Shown one piece after another: positions 46,170 to 54,062 of a stretch of DNA of 64,000 nt. The translations under genes were made by a program, and so were the position numbers. Origin of the DNA: Engelhardtia mirabilis (GTDB lineage Bacteria > Planctomycetota > UBA1135 > GCA-002686595); contig NZ_CP036287.1 in assembly GCF_007748095.1 (NCBI RefSeq), positions 3,596,001 through 3,660,000 of the forward strand, in the 5' to 3' direction. How positions within the stretch are numbered: the stretch's first letter is position 1; every line of letters starts with the position of its first letter. A model generated the notes under the pieces. The model did no database searches, was not told the origin of the DNA, and saw nothing but the letters and a program-made list of their open reading frames with translations.

Positions 46170-46592
46170 ATGAGCTCCCGCTTCGAGCCCGCCCTGCGCC
46201 TCACCTTCTCGATCGGCCTACGGTCCCCGCTCGATCCGTCCGCTTTTCTCGGCGGCTGGATCCGCTGGGACCGTGCGCGCGCGCGTCGTCGCCGGGCCCT
46301 GGACTCCCTTTGCCGCACCTTCGGGAGCTTCACCGCGTTCATGGCCCAGGGGGAGTGGCACGGCGCGTCGGAGCCCACGCTCGTGGTCGTGGTCGTGGTC
46401 GAGGTGACCGACGCCGCGGGCGAGGCCGATGTGATCGCCCGCGCGGAGCAAGAGGCCTTCCAGCTGGCCTCGAGCCTCGGCCAGGAGGCCGTCGCGCTCG
46501 AAACCGAGCGTGTCGGATTCGCCCTGGTCGGACGCGAGCAGGATCGCGCGGGCGGAAGCTCGAGCGCGATCGGCGCGCAGGTCGTCGGATGA
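46170..46592 (+). CDS. hypothetical protein
   Basis: From ATG 46170 the product is 140 residues. The second half reads as alternating strand and helix: a hydrophobic Val-rich strand (EPTLVVVVVVEVTD) after a GEWHG turn, then an Ala-rich helix and LETERVGFALVG. The layout is weakly like small DUF3574-type alpha/beta proteins, but I would not assign it. The open frame extends upstream to 45972 in Arg/Pro-rich sequence that looks non-coding. Confidence 0.45.
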   Translation: MSSRFEPALRLTFSIGLRSPLDPSAFLGGWIRWDRARARRRRALDSLCRTFGSFTAFMAQGEWHGASEPTLVVVVVVEVTDAAGEADVIARAEQEAFQLASSLGQEAVALETERVGFALVGREQDRAGGSSSAIGAQVVG

Positions 46593-46886
46593 GAGATAGA
46601 GCGTGGGCCGGCGCTCCTCGTCGCGTGTGGAGCGCGACATCGCCGATCACGCACGGCCGTCGACCCGTCCCCGCGACCGCGGACTGCGGTCCGCACTGCC
46701 TGGTCCGCATCGCGGAGCATGCCCGTCCCGCCCGCGAGCGGCCGCGCCTTCCCTTGGAGGCCCCTTCTCGGTGAGGGGGGGACGGCAGCCGAGCCAGCGG
46801 ATCGGCGCTCCGCCGAGCTCGAGGGCTTCCCTCGGCTCTCCCCAACGACCGGTCGGCGCGTCCCGACCGAGAGCCGGAGGGCCTCC

Positions 46887-47411
46887 ATGGCCGAATCGTT
46901 CCCTACCAACTTCCTCGACGCCCAGCGTTTCACCGCCGCGTCGAGCTACTTCCAGCAGGGCCTCGCTGTCCTGTCCAGCCTCGGCGCTCGGATCCCGAGC
47001 GGGCGAAACTACGTTGGGCAGCCGCTGGACCCCGGCCCCGACGGCGAGGCCTTCGCCTGCCGATGGGCCCCGGAGGGCACCACGGCCCCCCACGACCACG
47101 GTGGTGGCGAGGGCCTCGTGCTGGTCCAGGAAGGTCTCCTCATCGAGACCAAGTTCGAATTCGACGGGTCGGAGTTGGTCCCGGTCGAGCGGCGCATGCT
47201 GCTCCCCGGGGACATCACCTGGCTCGGTGGACGCGACATCCACACTGTCGAGGCCCACGAGCCGTCGTGGTCGCTGCACTTCTACTGGGGCAAGGGCGAC
47301 ACCTACCGGATCTTCGACCCGGTCGGACGCGTGACCCACGAGGTGCGGGACACCGGCGCGTGGCTGCCGGTCGACCCCGACTCGATCGTGGCGTCGACTC
47401 CCTGGAGCTGA
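46887..47411 (+). CDS. cupin protein, cysteine-dioxygenase-like
   Basis: The 174-residue protein starts at ATG 46887. Cupin motif 1 is seen as PHDHGGGEGLVLVQEG (two His and a Glu as metal ligands, about residues 68-83). Motif 2 is the segment LLPGDITWLGGRDIHTVE, with a further His in SWSLHFYWG. The spacing fits the cysteine/thiol dioxygenase branch of cupins, so an iron-dependent oxidation of a small thiol is plausible. It is the last gene before the right-hand tRNA remnant. Confidence 0.72.
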   Translation: MAESFPTNFLDAQRFTAASSYFQQGLAVLSSLGARIPSGRNYVGQPLDPGPDGEAFACRWAPEGTTAPHDHGGGEGLVLVQEGLLIETKFEFDGSELVPVERRMLLPGDITWLGGRDIHTVEAHEPSWSLHFYWGKGDTYRIFDPVGRVTHEVRDTGAWLPVDPDSIVASTPWS

Positions 47412-47661
47412 CGACAGAGGAGTGAATCGGCGCGTCGTCGGCCTAGCAGGCGGCGCGCCGCTTGCGTTCGAGGCGTCCAAGGGATCGCGGCCTTGGGCGA
47501 GGCACCGACCCACTTACCGACGAAGGGTGATTCGGGAGGCAACTCCGTGCCGCCCAGTGTCACTGATCAGGTTCGCGCTGGCGCGTGCTCGAGCATTACC
47601 GATCTGGCCTCGGACGCTCCTGGGCCGGATCTGGGCCCTCTCCCGGCCGCTCCCATGGACG

Positions 47662-47720
47662 GCCGGAGGGTGGTAGCGGTGGACGGACTTGAACCGCCGA
47701 CCCGCGGATTATGATTCCGC
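47662..47720 (-). repeat. tRNA 3'-half remnant / attachment-site copy B
   Basis: On the minus strand 47671-47720 gives an anticodon arm (stem GCGGA/TCCGC, loop ATCATAA, anticodon CAT), variable region, T-arm, acceptor strand CACCGCT, A and CCA. The 5' half of a tRNA is missing. The CAT anticodon suggests a tRNA-Met or tRNA-Ile2 origin. Positions 47662-47706 match 29141-29185 over 45 bp. Phage-type genes begin immediately to the right, so this is probably the left attachment site of a prophage; the restored intact tRNA should lie beyond 64000. Confidence 0.72.
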
Positions 47721-47950
47721 CTCGGGGGCTGGAGGCCATTGGAAGCCCTCCTGGGGGGTCATCCGGCGAGCCCCGCGAATCCGCGACTCGCCCCCACGCC
47801 TCCGAGATCGAGGCCGCGGGCCTGGCCGAGGGGGAGTTCATCTTCGTGCCCTCGCGCGCGGCCCTGGTGGCCCTGCTGCGGTGCCACCAAGACCTCTGGG
47901 CGGCCCTGGGCAAGGGCCCGATCATCCTGCGCGGAAGGGGGTCGAAATGA
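47711..47950 (+). CDS. small hypothetical protein at the prophage left end
   Basis: The 79-residue frame starts at ATG 47711 inside the tRNA remnant and ends TGA 47948-47950, overlapping the next ATG by 4 bp as in most of this region. The C-terminal part (EIEAAGLAEGEFIFVPSRAALVALLRCHQDLW) looks protein-like; the N-terminal 30 residues do not, so the true start may be further in. No family recognised. Confidence 0.4.
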   Translation: MIPPRGLEAIGSPPGGSSGEPRESATRPHASEIEAAGLAEGEFIFVPSRAALVALLRCHQDLWAALGKGPIILRGRGSK

Positions 47951-48255
47951 CCTCCCTCGGTCCCTCCACCTGCGAAGGCTGCAAGCACACGCTGCCCACG
48001 GGGTTCGCCCGGTACTTCGAGCGCGCGGACGACCCGGAGTCCTACGACTACCTGTGCTTTCGCTGCGCGATCCGCCGCGGCCTGGCCTCCAGGAACGCCG
48101 TCGATCGCCGGACGATCTTCGAGCAGATCGAGACCATCGTCAGCTCAGATCGGTCCGAGCTGTGGGGCGAGGCGCTGTACCAGCGCAACCTCATCTGCCT
48201 GCCCGGACGGCTGACCACGCTGCTCGAGGGCGGGGAGATCCGCAATGCGGGCTGA
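47947..48255 (+). CDS. small zinc-ribbon-like phage protein
   Basis: The 102-residue protein from ATG 47947 has two CxxC pairs (CEGC near residue 9 and CFRC near residue 37), which could bind a zinc ion. A helical part follows (RRTIFEQIETIVSS) with GRLTTLLEGGEIRNAG at the end. Function unknown. It is coupled to the preceding small frame by a 4-bp overlap. Confidence 0.55.
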   Translation: MTSLGPSTCEGCKHTLPTGFARYFERADDPESYDYLCFRCAIRRGLASRNAVDRRTIFEQIETIVSSDRSELWGEALYQRNLICLPGRLTTLLEGGEIRNAG

Positions 48256-48630
48256 GCCCCACCAATCCACCGCGCCGGCCGCGAGCTGGCGCCGAATCCC
48301 GGCTGCAATGCCGCCTTGCCCCCTTCATGGGGCGTCGGGCGCTGCAAGAGCCGGGGCTAGCAGAGGCAGCGCCATGGGGGCGCCCGTCGGGACTTACCAC
48401 CCCACGAAGGCGGGCGCCCACCTCCCCACGAATGGGGAAAGCCCCGGCCACCCCGAAGGGCGGCCAGGGCCAGCAGAGGCCATGACGCCTTCGCGGTCGG
48501 GAACCACCCCGGCCAGCGTCACAGACCAGCGGGGAGCCTACCGCGCGCCCGACCAGCGCGCTAGATCCCCCCGATCCCACCCCGCCTGACCAGCGGATCC
48601 AGCAGAGGCCACGGAGCAGGAGATGCCCCA
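48256..48630. other. Unassigned leader region of the phage operon
   Basis: This 375-bp stretch has no convincing gene. It contains three copies of AGCAGAGGC (near 48361, 48474 and 48602), the element that also precedes later phage genes. The copy at 48474 precedes a 36-codon frame (48481-48589) of poor composition. A small hairpin TCCCCA-CGAA-TGGGGA lies at 48423-48438. Confidence 0.4.
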
Positions 48631-48897
48631 GTGACAGACTCGAACCAGTTGACCAGAGATCAGCGCAGCGCCCTGGAGTGGGCCAAGCGCGCCCACATCC
48701 TGCGAGCGGAGCGCACGACCGAGGACGTGGGCTACCGCAGCCCCGACGGCGGGCCCCGGCACGGCAGCGAAGTGGTGCGGGAGTTGATCGCCAGGGAGTT
48801 CTTGGCCCGCCGGGATGACGGATCGGTGCGGATCACCCTGCTTGGGATCCACGCGGTCAACAAGGGCGGCGGCGACGACGGCGGGAGGGCGGCGTGA
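48631..48897 (+). CDS. small hypothetical phage protein
   Basis: The 88-residue protein starts at GTG 48631, with GGAGCAGGAG upstream as a possible ribosome site. It has a helical start (LTRDQRSALEWAKRAHILRA) and a winged-helix-like second half (GSEVVRELIAREFLARRDDGSVRITLLGIHAV). It may bind DNA. It overlaps the RNA ligase gene by 4 bp. Confidence 0.55.
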   Translation: MTDSNQLTRDQRSALEWAKRAHILRAERTTEDVGYRSPDGGPRHGSEVVRELIAREFLARRDDGSVRITLLGIHAVNKGGGDDGGRAA

Positions 48898-49523
48898 GCG
48901 AGTACCACAAGATCCAGACGGTATGGCTCCGCGACCCCGAGACGAATCACAAGACGCTCCTGGAGGGGCGCTGGGCGAAGCCCGAGTTCGAGTACCTGCG
49001 AAAGAACTCCTGGACCTTCACCGAGAAGATCGACGGGACCAACGTCCGGCTGATTCGCGCGAACGGCTGCGACGTCCGGGGCAAGACCTTTCGCGCGCAG
49101 CTCCCTCGTGGAGTCTTCGAGGCCGGCGCGAGGATCGTGAAGAGCTCAGCCTTCGCTCGCCTTCCGGAGGAGATGGTTCTCTACGGCGAGGGCTACGGGG
49201 CGAAGATCCAGAAAGGTGGTGGCAACTACCGCCAGGACCAGGGAATCGTCCTCTTCGATGCCTGGTGTGGGATGTGGCTGGAACGGTCGAGTCTCGAAGA
49301 GATCGCGGAGTCTCTGGGGCTGGAGGTCGCCCCCGTGATCGGCTCGGGGCGGCTGAGCATCGCGATCGACTGGTGCCGCAGCGGCGATCTCAAGTCCCGC
49401 TGGGGTGACTTCCCCGCAGAGGGCATCGTTGCCCGCCCCGAGGTCGAGATGCTCAACCGCCGCGGCGAGAGGGTCATCACCAAGATCAAGTGCCGGGACT
49501 TCCGCGAAGGGAGGGCGGCGTGA
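48894..49523 (+). CDS. RNA ligase family protein
   Basis: The 209-residue protein carries nucleotidyltransferase motifs: motif I EKIDGTNVRL with the lysine that becomes adenylated (Lys45), LYGEGYGAKIQKGG (motif III/IIIa region), EGIVARP (motif IV, Glu176) and TKIK (motif V). This is the compact RNA_ligase (PF09414-type) arrangement without an obvious C-terminal domain. Such enzymes seal nicks or breaks in RNA and in phages often repair tRNAs cut by host defences. GTG start at 48894, overlapping both neighbours by 4 bp. Confidence 0.85.
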   Translation: MSEYHKIQTVWLRDPETNHKTLLEGRWAKPEFEYLRKNSWTFTEKIDGTNVRLIRANGCDVRGKTFRAQLPRGVFEAGARIVKSSAFARLPEEMVLYGEGYGAKIQKGGGNYRQDQGIVLFDAWCGMWLERSSLEEIAESLGLEVAPVIGSGRLSIAIDWCRSGDLKSRWGDFPAEGIVARPEVEMLNRRGERVITKIKCRDFREGRAA

Positions 49524-50527
49524 GCGCATCCCGCAACGGCCGCCTGAACGACCGCCCGGCGATGCAGTGGTACACCGGCGACTACCTCTCGAGCGGCAAG
49601 GTCCAGCGCATGGACTGGGCCGAGAAGGGGGTCTACGTGCACCTGCTCAACCGTCTCTGGGAGGCCGGGGGGTGGCTCGCCGACACCCCCGATGACCTGG
49701 CTGACGCCCTGGGCTGCGATCCCGAAGAGGTGCCGAGCCTGGTCACCGATCGCGTCCGTCGGTGCTTCGTCTTCGAGGATGGGAAGCTGGCGAGCCCGCG
49801 GATGCTGCGGGAACTGGAGCATGCCGACGCCTACCGCGAGGCGATGTCGGAGGCGGGTCGCCGGAGCGCCGCGAAGCGCCAGGCCAAGGCCGCACCCCCC
49901 TCCAAGGCCCCGAAAACGGCGATCGAGGCCAACCAGGCTCAACCAGGTTCCAACCTGGTTCAACCTGGTTCAACCAAGGTTCAACCTGGTTCAACACCCA
50001 ACCCAACCCAACCCAACCCATCCCAACCCAGTAAGACCCCCCAACCCCCCACCGCTCCCGAGCCCGAGCCCCCGCCCAAGCCCCGGGCGGCAGCGCCTGC
50101 GGCGCAAGCTCGCTCCGCTCGCGGTGGTCGGGCCAAGGTCGCGGCGTGGGATCAGCTCCTGGCCCCGGGTGGCGAGTTCGAGCGGCTGCGGGGCGGCCCG
50201 TTCTGGGCGATGCTCGAGGTCTGGACCGAGCACCTGGCCGCCAGGCTGTCCAAGGCCCACACGCTCGTCGGCGCCCGCACGGCGCTGCGCAAGATCGAGA
50301 CCATGGGCCCAGTGCGGTTCGGCTGGGCCGTGGAGCACTCGACGGCCGGGAACTACCAGGCCCTGGTCGAGCCCGACCGACCTCGCGCCGGGCGCCCAGT
50401 TGGCACCGTGGGCGAGCAGATCGCCGAGCAGGTGCGAACCGGCGCGCTCGAGCTCGTCCCGGCCCCGACCGAGGACTTCGACTGGCGCAAGGCCGACCGC
50501 GAGCGGCGGCACGGGAGGCGGGCATGA
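49520..50527 (+). CDS. DUF1376-type phage replication protein with internal repeat array
   Basis: The 335-residue protein starts at GTG 49520, overlapping the ligase stop (GTGA). The N-terminal domain, MQWYTGDYLSSGKVQRMDW then EKGVYVHLLNRLWEAGG, is a DUF1376 domain, found in phage replication initiation proteins. The middle (about residues 130-200) is Pro/Gln/Asn-rich linker encoded by AACCNGGTT and ACCCA repeats. The C-terminal part is helical (GPFWAMLEVWTEHLAARLSKAHT). As in some phages, the origin could lie inside this initiator gene. Confidence 0.78.
   Translation: MSASRNGRLNDRPAMQWYTGDYLSSGKVQRMDWAEKGVYVHLLNRLWEAGGWLADTPDDLADALGCDPEEVPSLVTDRVRRCFVFEDGKLASPRMLRELEHADAYREAMSEAGRRSAAKRQAKAAPPSKAPKTAIEANQAQPGSNLVQPGSTKVQPGSTPNPTQPNPSQPSKTPQPPTAPEPEPPPKPRAAAPAAQARSARGGRAKVAAWDQLLAPGGEFERLRGGPFWAMLEVWTEHLAARLSKAHTLVGARTALRKIETMGPVRFGWAVEHSTAGNYQALVEPDRPRAGRPVGTVGEQIAEQVRTGALELVPAPTEDFDWRKADRERRHGRRA
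49931..49991 (+). repeat. AACCNGGTT repeat array, iteron-like
   Basis: Five palindromic AACC(N)GGTT-type units occur at 49941, 49952, 49962, 49972 (AACCAAGGTT) and 49983, preceded by a partial one at 49931. They are spaced 10-11 bp, one helical turn. They lie inside the DUF1376 replication gene and are followed by an ACCCA run. Confidence 0.7.
49995..50030 (+). repeat. ACCCA microsatellite
   Basis: A run of about seven 5-bp units (ACCCA, one changed) directly follows the palindrome array. It encodes an Asn-Pro-Thr-Gln linker. The strand bias (C/A only) is consistent with an easily melted or slipping tract. Confidence 0.7.
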
Positions 50528-50955
50528 AGCGCGCCGAGCACGTCGCGAAGACCCTCGCGTTCCTGGGCGAGTGCTACCCCGGGCTCCGCAACGGCGGGCC
50601 GGCGCAGCTCGCGGCCTGGTCCGCGATCCTCGGGAGCTACTCCCTGGCGCAGCTCCTCGAAGCGGCCGAGGCCGTGGCGCGGACCCACACCTACGGGATC
50701 CCGGCGCCCGCGCACCTGGTCGAAGCGATCGAGGGCCGGCTCGTCTGGAGCCAGGTCCCCTACCGCGACATCTGGGGTTCGCTCCGGGTCGACGGCAACG
50801 GCCGGCGGGTGACCGAGGCGAAGCTGGTCCGCCGCTTCCCGGACGGGCGAGAGGAACCCGCCGACGATGCGCTGGACGACGAGCGCCCGATGCTGCCGCC
50901 TGGCGCGAAGACCGCGGGGATGCTCGCGGCGGAACTGGCTGGGGGTGACTCGTGA
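50524..50955 (+). CDS. hypothetical protein next to the replication gene
   Basis: The 143-residue protein has a helical N-terminal half (HVAKTLAFLGECYPGL, AAWSAILGSYSLAQLLEAAEAVART) and an acidic C-terminus. Its position immediately after a DUF1376 gene and its small helical layout are reminiscent of helicase-loader or replisome accessory proteins, but I see no decisive motif. 4-bp overlaps on both sides. Confidence 0.5.
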   Translation: MKRAEHVAKTLAFLGECYPGLRNGGPAQLAAWSAILGSYSLAQLLEAAEAVARTHTYGIPAPAHLVEAIEGRLVWSQVPYRDIWGSLRVDGNGRRVTEAKLVRRFPDGREEPADDALDDERPMLPPGAKTAGMLAAELAGGDS

Positions 50956-51350
50956 AGCGCTCCAACCCCAACCGCCGCGAAGCCTGGAACCAGCGCCGCA
51001 ACCGCAAGCGCCTGGAGCGTCACCGCGAGTTGAAGCGCAGGAGCGCCAATCGAGGATCCGGGTTCCAGTTCGAGCGGGAGCTTGCCGAGCGTCGCGCGGC
51101 CCTCGCCGATCGACGCTGGGCCCGCGAGGAGTTCAGGCGCCTGGTGCTGATTCGCGCCGGCCATCGGTGCGAGCGGTGCAGTTCGGCTTGGGAGCTTCAA
51201 GCTCACCACTTCCTGCCCAAGTCTCGCGGCGGCCCAGACCTCCCGGAGAACGGCATTTGCCTGTGCGCAAAGTGCCACCGGGGCGTCCACGACCACACGG
51301 TCGAGGACTGGGCGAGCTGGATCGATTCGCGGAAGGCGGGTGCGGCGTGA
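50952..51350 (+). CDS. HNH endonuclease
   Basis: The 132-residue protein has an Arg/Lys-rich N-terminus and a C-terminal HNH zinc-finger nuclease: CERC, then LQAHHFLPKSRGGPDLPENGICLCAKCH and GVHDHT. Two CxxC pairs bind zinc, and the HH pair with the downstream Asn and His forms the catalytic centre. It may help DNA processing or packaging. GTG start at 50952 overlapping the previous stop. Confidence 0.85.
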   Translation: MKRSNPNRREAWNQRRNRKRLERHRELKRRSANRGSGFQFERELAERRAALADRRWAREEFRRLVLIRAGHRCERCSSAWELQAHHFLPKSRGGPDLPENGICLCAKCHRGVHDHTVEDWASWIDSRKAGAA

Positions 51351-52807
51351 TTCTTCGACGATACGGAGCGTGCGAGGGCGCCCAGCTCTTCGACGAGCTA
51401 GTCGTCGACAACTTCGCTGGAGGCGGTGGAGCCTCCATTGGGATCGAGCAAGCCCTCGGTCGGTCGGTGGACGTGGCGATCAACCACGATCGCGAGGCTG
51501 TCGCGATGCACCGAGCGAATCACCCGGGCGCACGGCACCTCTGCCAGGACGTCTTTCGGGCGAAGCCTCTCGAAGTCACAGGCGGTCGTCCCGTGGGTCT
51601 CGCATGGTTCAGCCCCGACTGCACCTACTTCTCGAAGGCCCGCGGCGGACGCCCCATCCGGGACACGCGCCGCAGGGATCTGGCTTGGGTCGTGATCAGG
51701 TGGGCGAAGACCGTTCGGCCCCGGGTGATCCTCCTCGAGAACGTCGAGGAGTTTCGAACCTGGGGGCCGCTCGGCCGCGACCGACGCCCATGCCCCCGCC
51801 GCCGTGGCCGCACATTCGAGCGGTGGGTCTCCGAGCTCCGGTCCGCGGGCTATGACGTGGAGTGGCGGGAGCTGCGCGGCTGCGACTACGGAGCGCCGAC
51901 CACTCGAAAGCGGCTCTTCCTGATCGCCCGGTGTGATGGCCAGCCGATCTCCTGGCCGGAGGCGACGCACGGCCCCGACCAAGCCCTTCCGTTCCGATCC
52001 GCCGCAGAGTGCATCGACTGGTCGATTGCCTGCCGCTCGGTCTTCGAACGCAAGAAGCCGCTGGCGGACAAGACGCTGCACAGGATTGCGACCGGGCTCC
52101 GCCGCATCGTGCTCGAGGCGCCCCAGCCGTATCTGGTCCGCCTCCAGGGGACCTCGGAAGCCCACCTTCGAGCGGCTTCGAGCGCCACAGATGCCCCGCT
52201 CGGCGCAGTCTGCGCCGGCGGCGGACACCATGCCCTCGTCGCGCCCTTCACTGTCCCCAGGCACGGAGAGCGACCCACGCAGGCCCCGCGCTGTCGCGCC
52301 ATCGATCGTCCAGCGCCGACAGTCACCGGCACAGCGAACGGCGCGAGCCTCGTCGCGGCCTGGCTCGTCAAGCACTACGGCGGCGTCTACGGGCACGGAT
52401 TGGAGCGTCCCGCAGGCTCTGTCACGACCCGCGACAGCCACGGCCTCGCCTCCACGACCCTGGAGGGGCCGACCGATCGTGGCCGGCTGGTCGCCGACCT
52501 GATCCGCACCTACGCCCCTGGCCCATTGCGGACTGATGAAGCAGGGAGGGTCCTGCTGATGGTGGACGGGGCCAACCACGCCCTTGTCGACGTCGGGATG
52601 CGAATGCTCGATCCCCGGGAACTCTTCCGGTGCCAGGGCTTCCCCGAGGACTACATCGACGACTGGGGCATCGACGACGACGGATCGCGCGTGGCGTTCA
52701 CCAAGGCCACCAGGACGCGCCTGGTCGGGAACAGTGTTTGCCCCCCGGTGGTCGAGGCGATCGTCCGTGCCAACGCGCTGGAGCTGGCAGCGGAGGCTGT
52801 GGCATGA
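51347..52807 (+). CDS. C5 cytosine DNA methyltransferase
   Basis: The 486-residue protein carries C5-methyltransferase motifs: VVDNFAGGGGASIGIEQAL (SAM site), SPDCTYFS with catalytic Cys92 (a PDC variant of the usual PCQ motif), LLENVEEF (ENV motif, 131-133), APTTRKRLFLIA (motif VIII) and GNSVCPPVVEAI (motif X). The long target-recognition segment has several RPAPTVTGTA- and ERPAGSVTTRDSHGL-type repeats. It methylates cytosine in DNA, probably to protect phage DNA from restriction; no cognate nuclease is adjacent apart from the HNH gene. GTG start with 4-bp overlap. Confidence 0.88.
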   Translation: MILRRYGACEGAQLFDELVVDNFAGGGGASIGIEQALGRSVDVAINHDREAVAMHRANHPGARHLCQDVFRAKPLEVTGGRPVGLAWFSPDCTYFSKARGGRPIRDTRRRDLAWVVIRWAKTVRPRVILLENVEEFRTWGPLGRDRRPCPRRRGRTFERWVSELRSAGYDVEWRELRGCDYGAPTTRKRLFLIARCDGQPISWPEATHGPDQALPFRSAAECIDWSIACRSVFERKKPLADKTLHRIATGLRRIVLEAPQPYLVRLQGTSEAHLRAASSATDAPLGAVCAGGGHHALVAPFTVPRHGERPTQAPRCRAIDRPAPTVTGTANGASLVAAWLVKHYGGVYGHGLERPAGSVTTRDSHGLASTTLEGPTDRGRLVADLIRTYAPGPLRTDEAGRVLLMVDGANHALVDVGMRMLDPRELFRCQGFPEDYIDDWGIDDDGSRVAFTKATRTRLVGNSVCPPVVEAIVRANALELAAEAVA

Positions 52808-53277
52808 CCTGGAAGCAATCCCGAACCCTCCCGAAGTGGTGGCTCTACGCAGACGGCCGATCGGGCCCTCGCTGCGAGATCGTGCACTCCGAGGCTGGAT
52901 TCCACGCTTCGCACTACACGGGGTTCGTAGCGGAGTCGCGGCCGTTCCCGACGCTCGCGCTGGCGCAGCGATGGTGCGAGTGGGCGGAGGATGAGGTGGA
53001 GCGCGGGCTCGAGATCGCCGCCCCGGCGCTCCGCGCGATCGTTCAAGCGGTTGTCGCCGAAGGTGAGCATCGGCAGGCGCCGCTTCGTGCGCGCGTTGAT
53101 CGCATCGTCGAAGACATCCGCCTCCCCGGGCTCTACCCGCTGGGCCACCCGCTGCACTACCACGGATCGAGACTCGGCTTGCAGCCTGGACCTGAAGAGG
53201 GCGCACATCACGGCGGCCTGCCCAAGGTGCAGATCGCCGACGAGGACCTGGCGAAGCTCTGGGAGGCGACGCAGTGA
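52804..53277 (+). CDS. hypothetical phage protein
   Basis: The 157-residue protein from ATG 52804 has an aromatic-rich N-terminus (RTLPKWWLYADGRSG, AGFHASHYTGFVAES) and a helical middle (LALAQRWCEWAEDEVERGLEIAA). No family recognised. It overlaps the methyltransferase stop by 4 bp and the next start by 4 bp. Confidence 0.5.
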   Translation: MTWKQSRTLPKWWLYADGRSGPRCEIVHSEAGFHASHYTGFVAESRPFPTLALAQRWCEWAEDEVERGLEIAAPALRAIVQAVVAEGEHRQAPLRARVDRIVEDIRLPGLYPLGHPLHYHGSRLGLQPGPEEGAHHGGLPKVQIADEDLAKLWEATQ

Positions 53278-53939
53278 CCCACCCCAACTGGACAACCCCC
53301 CGCCCCGGCCTCTGGTCCTTCGCCCAGGGCGACAAGGAGCGCGCCCTCGTCGTCCGCGACGACCAAGCCCGCACGCTCGACCCTTGGACCTGCTACCTGA
53401 TCGCCGGCGATGGGAGCCTGACCGAGATCGGGGAGCGCTCGACGCCGGTCGATGCCCGCGCACTCGTCGAGCGGGAGCTGGCTCTGCGCGATGCCCGCCG
53501 AAAGGCCCTGTCGCTACCGGCGCCGCTTGGCCTTGGGCTTCTCGCCCTCGGCCTTCTCGCAGGCCCGCTCAATCTCGAGGCGCAGGCGCTCAGCGCGCCC
53601 CTCGGCATCGGCCCGGAAGTGCGCGACGGCATCCGCCGGCAGTTCGTCGAAGAACGGGGCGCCCCCAGCCAGTTCCCGCCTGGCCGCCAGGTACGCGCGC
53701 ACCGCCCGAGCGATGTCGAGGGGGCCCCCGTGCCGCTGGGCCCTGTTGGCGGCGTCGACGGCCTCTTCCGTGGGCATCCTGTGGACGCGCACCAGGTGGA
53801 GCTTGAGCCCGTGCCGGCTCATCTCGTCTTCGTCGTCGTCGCACAGGGGGCACGCAACCGGATCCACCGGGACCGCGGCGCGCCCTCCCGCCTTCCTCTT
53901 GGACTGGGCCATCCCGGGGAGGATCTGGCCCGAGAGTGA
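53274..53939 (+). CDS. hypothetical phage protein, 3' half antisense to a zinc-finger gene
   Basis: The first 80 residues from GTG 53274 (GLWSFAQGDKERALVVRDDQ, WTCYLIAGDGSLTEIG) look protein-like and are coupled to the previous gene by 4 bp. From about 53510 the frame runs antisense to a credible minus-strand gene, and its composition becomes Pro/Gly/Arg-rich, so the real gene may end earlier through a sequence error or simply overlap. Confidence 0.4.
   Translation: MTHPNWTTPRPGLWSFAQGDKERALVVRDDQARTLDPWTCYLIAGDGSLTEIGERSTPVDARALVERELALRDARRKALSLPAPLGLGLLALGLLAGPLNLEAQALSAPLGIGPEVRDGIRRQFVEERGAPSQFPPGRQVRAHRPSDVEGAPVPLGPVGGVDGLFRGHPVDAHQVELEPVPAHLVFVVVAQGARNRIHRDRGAPSRLPLGLGHPGEDLARE
53514..53912 (-). 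CDS. C2H2-type zinc-finger protein, leftward
   Basis: The 132-residue minus-strand protein begins MAQSKRKAGGRAAVPVDPVA and carries a CPLC ... HGLKLHLVRVH pattern (CxxC, then two His spaced by five), a plausible C2H2 zinc finger. The rest is helical (AVDAANRAQRHGG, AVRAYLAARRELAGG) with a Lys/Arg tail. It is the only credible leftward gene in the phage segment and is divergent from the gene at 54063, so it could be a regulator. Confidence 0.55.
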   Translation of the reverse strand: MAQSKRKAGGRAAVPVDPVACPLCDDDEDEMSRHGLKLHLVRVHRMPTEEAVDAANRAQRHGGPLDIARAVRAYLAARRELAGGAPFFDELPADAVAHFRADAEGRAERLRLEIERACEKAEGEKPKAKRRR

Positions 53940-54062
53940 AAAGATCCAGGATTTCCCCGGATCTGACTTGTGCTGGTCTATCCGATATGGTGATATCTAA
54001 TCATCGAGAGGGCGGTGGGGCTGACCACCCCGCAAACCAGCCGCCCCGGAAAGCAGAGAGCC
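53940..54062. promoter_or_regulatory. Divergent AT-richer control region
   Basis: This segment between the leftward zinc-finger gene and the rightward gene at 54063 is locally AT-rich (TATCCGATATGGTGATATC around 53980), in contrast to its neighbours. AGATCC...GGATCT arms at 53942-53964 form an inverted repeat. It probably holds promoters and an operator; exact hexamers could not be fixed. Confidence 0.4.

Noticed and set aside
29786..47720. Integrase or transposase for the island
   Set aside because: I looked through the island genes and found no tyrosine or serine recombinase or transposase motif.
47671..47760. Intact CAT-anticodon tRNA at the right repeat
   Set aside because: Sequence 5' of the anticodon arm on the minus strand has neither D-arm nor acceptor strand.
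49931..50030. CRISPR array
   Set aside because: Units are 9-10 bp palindromes with no unique spacers, and the region is coding.
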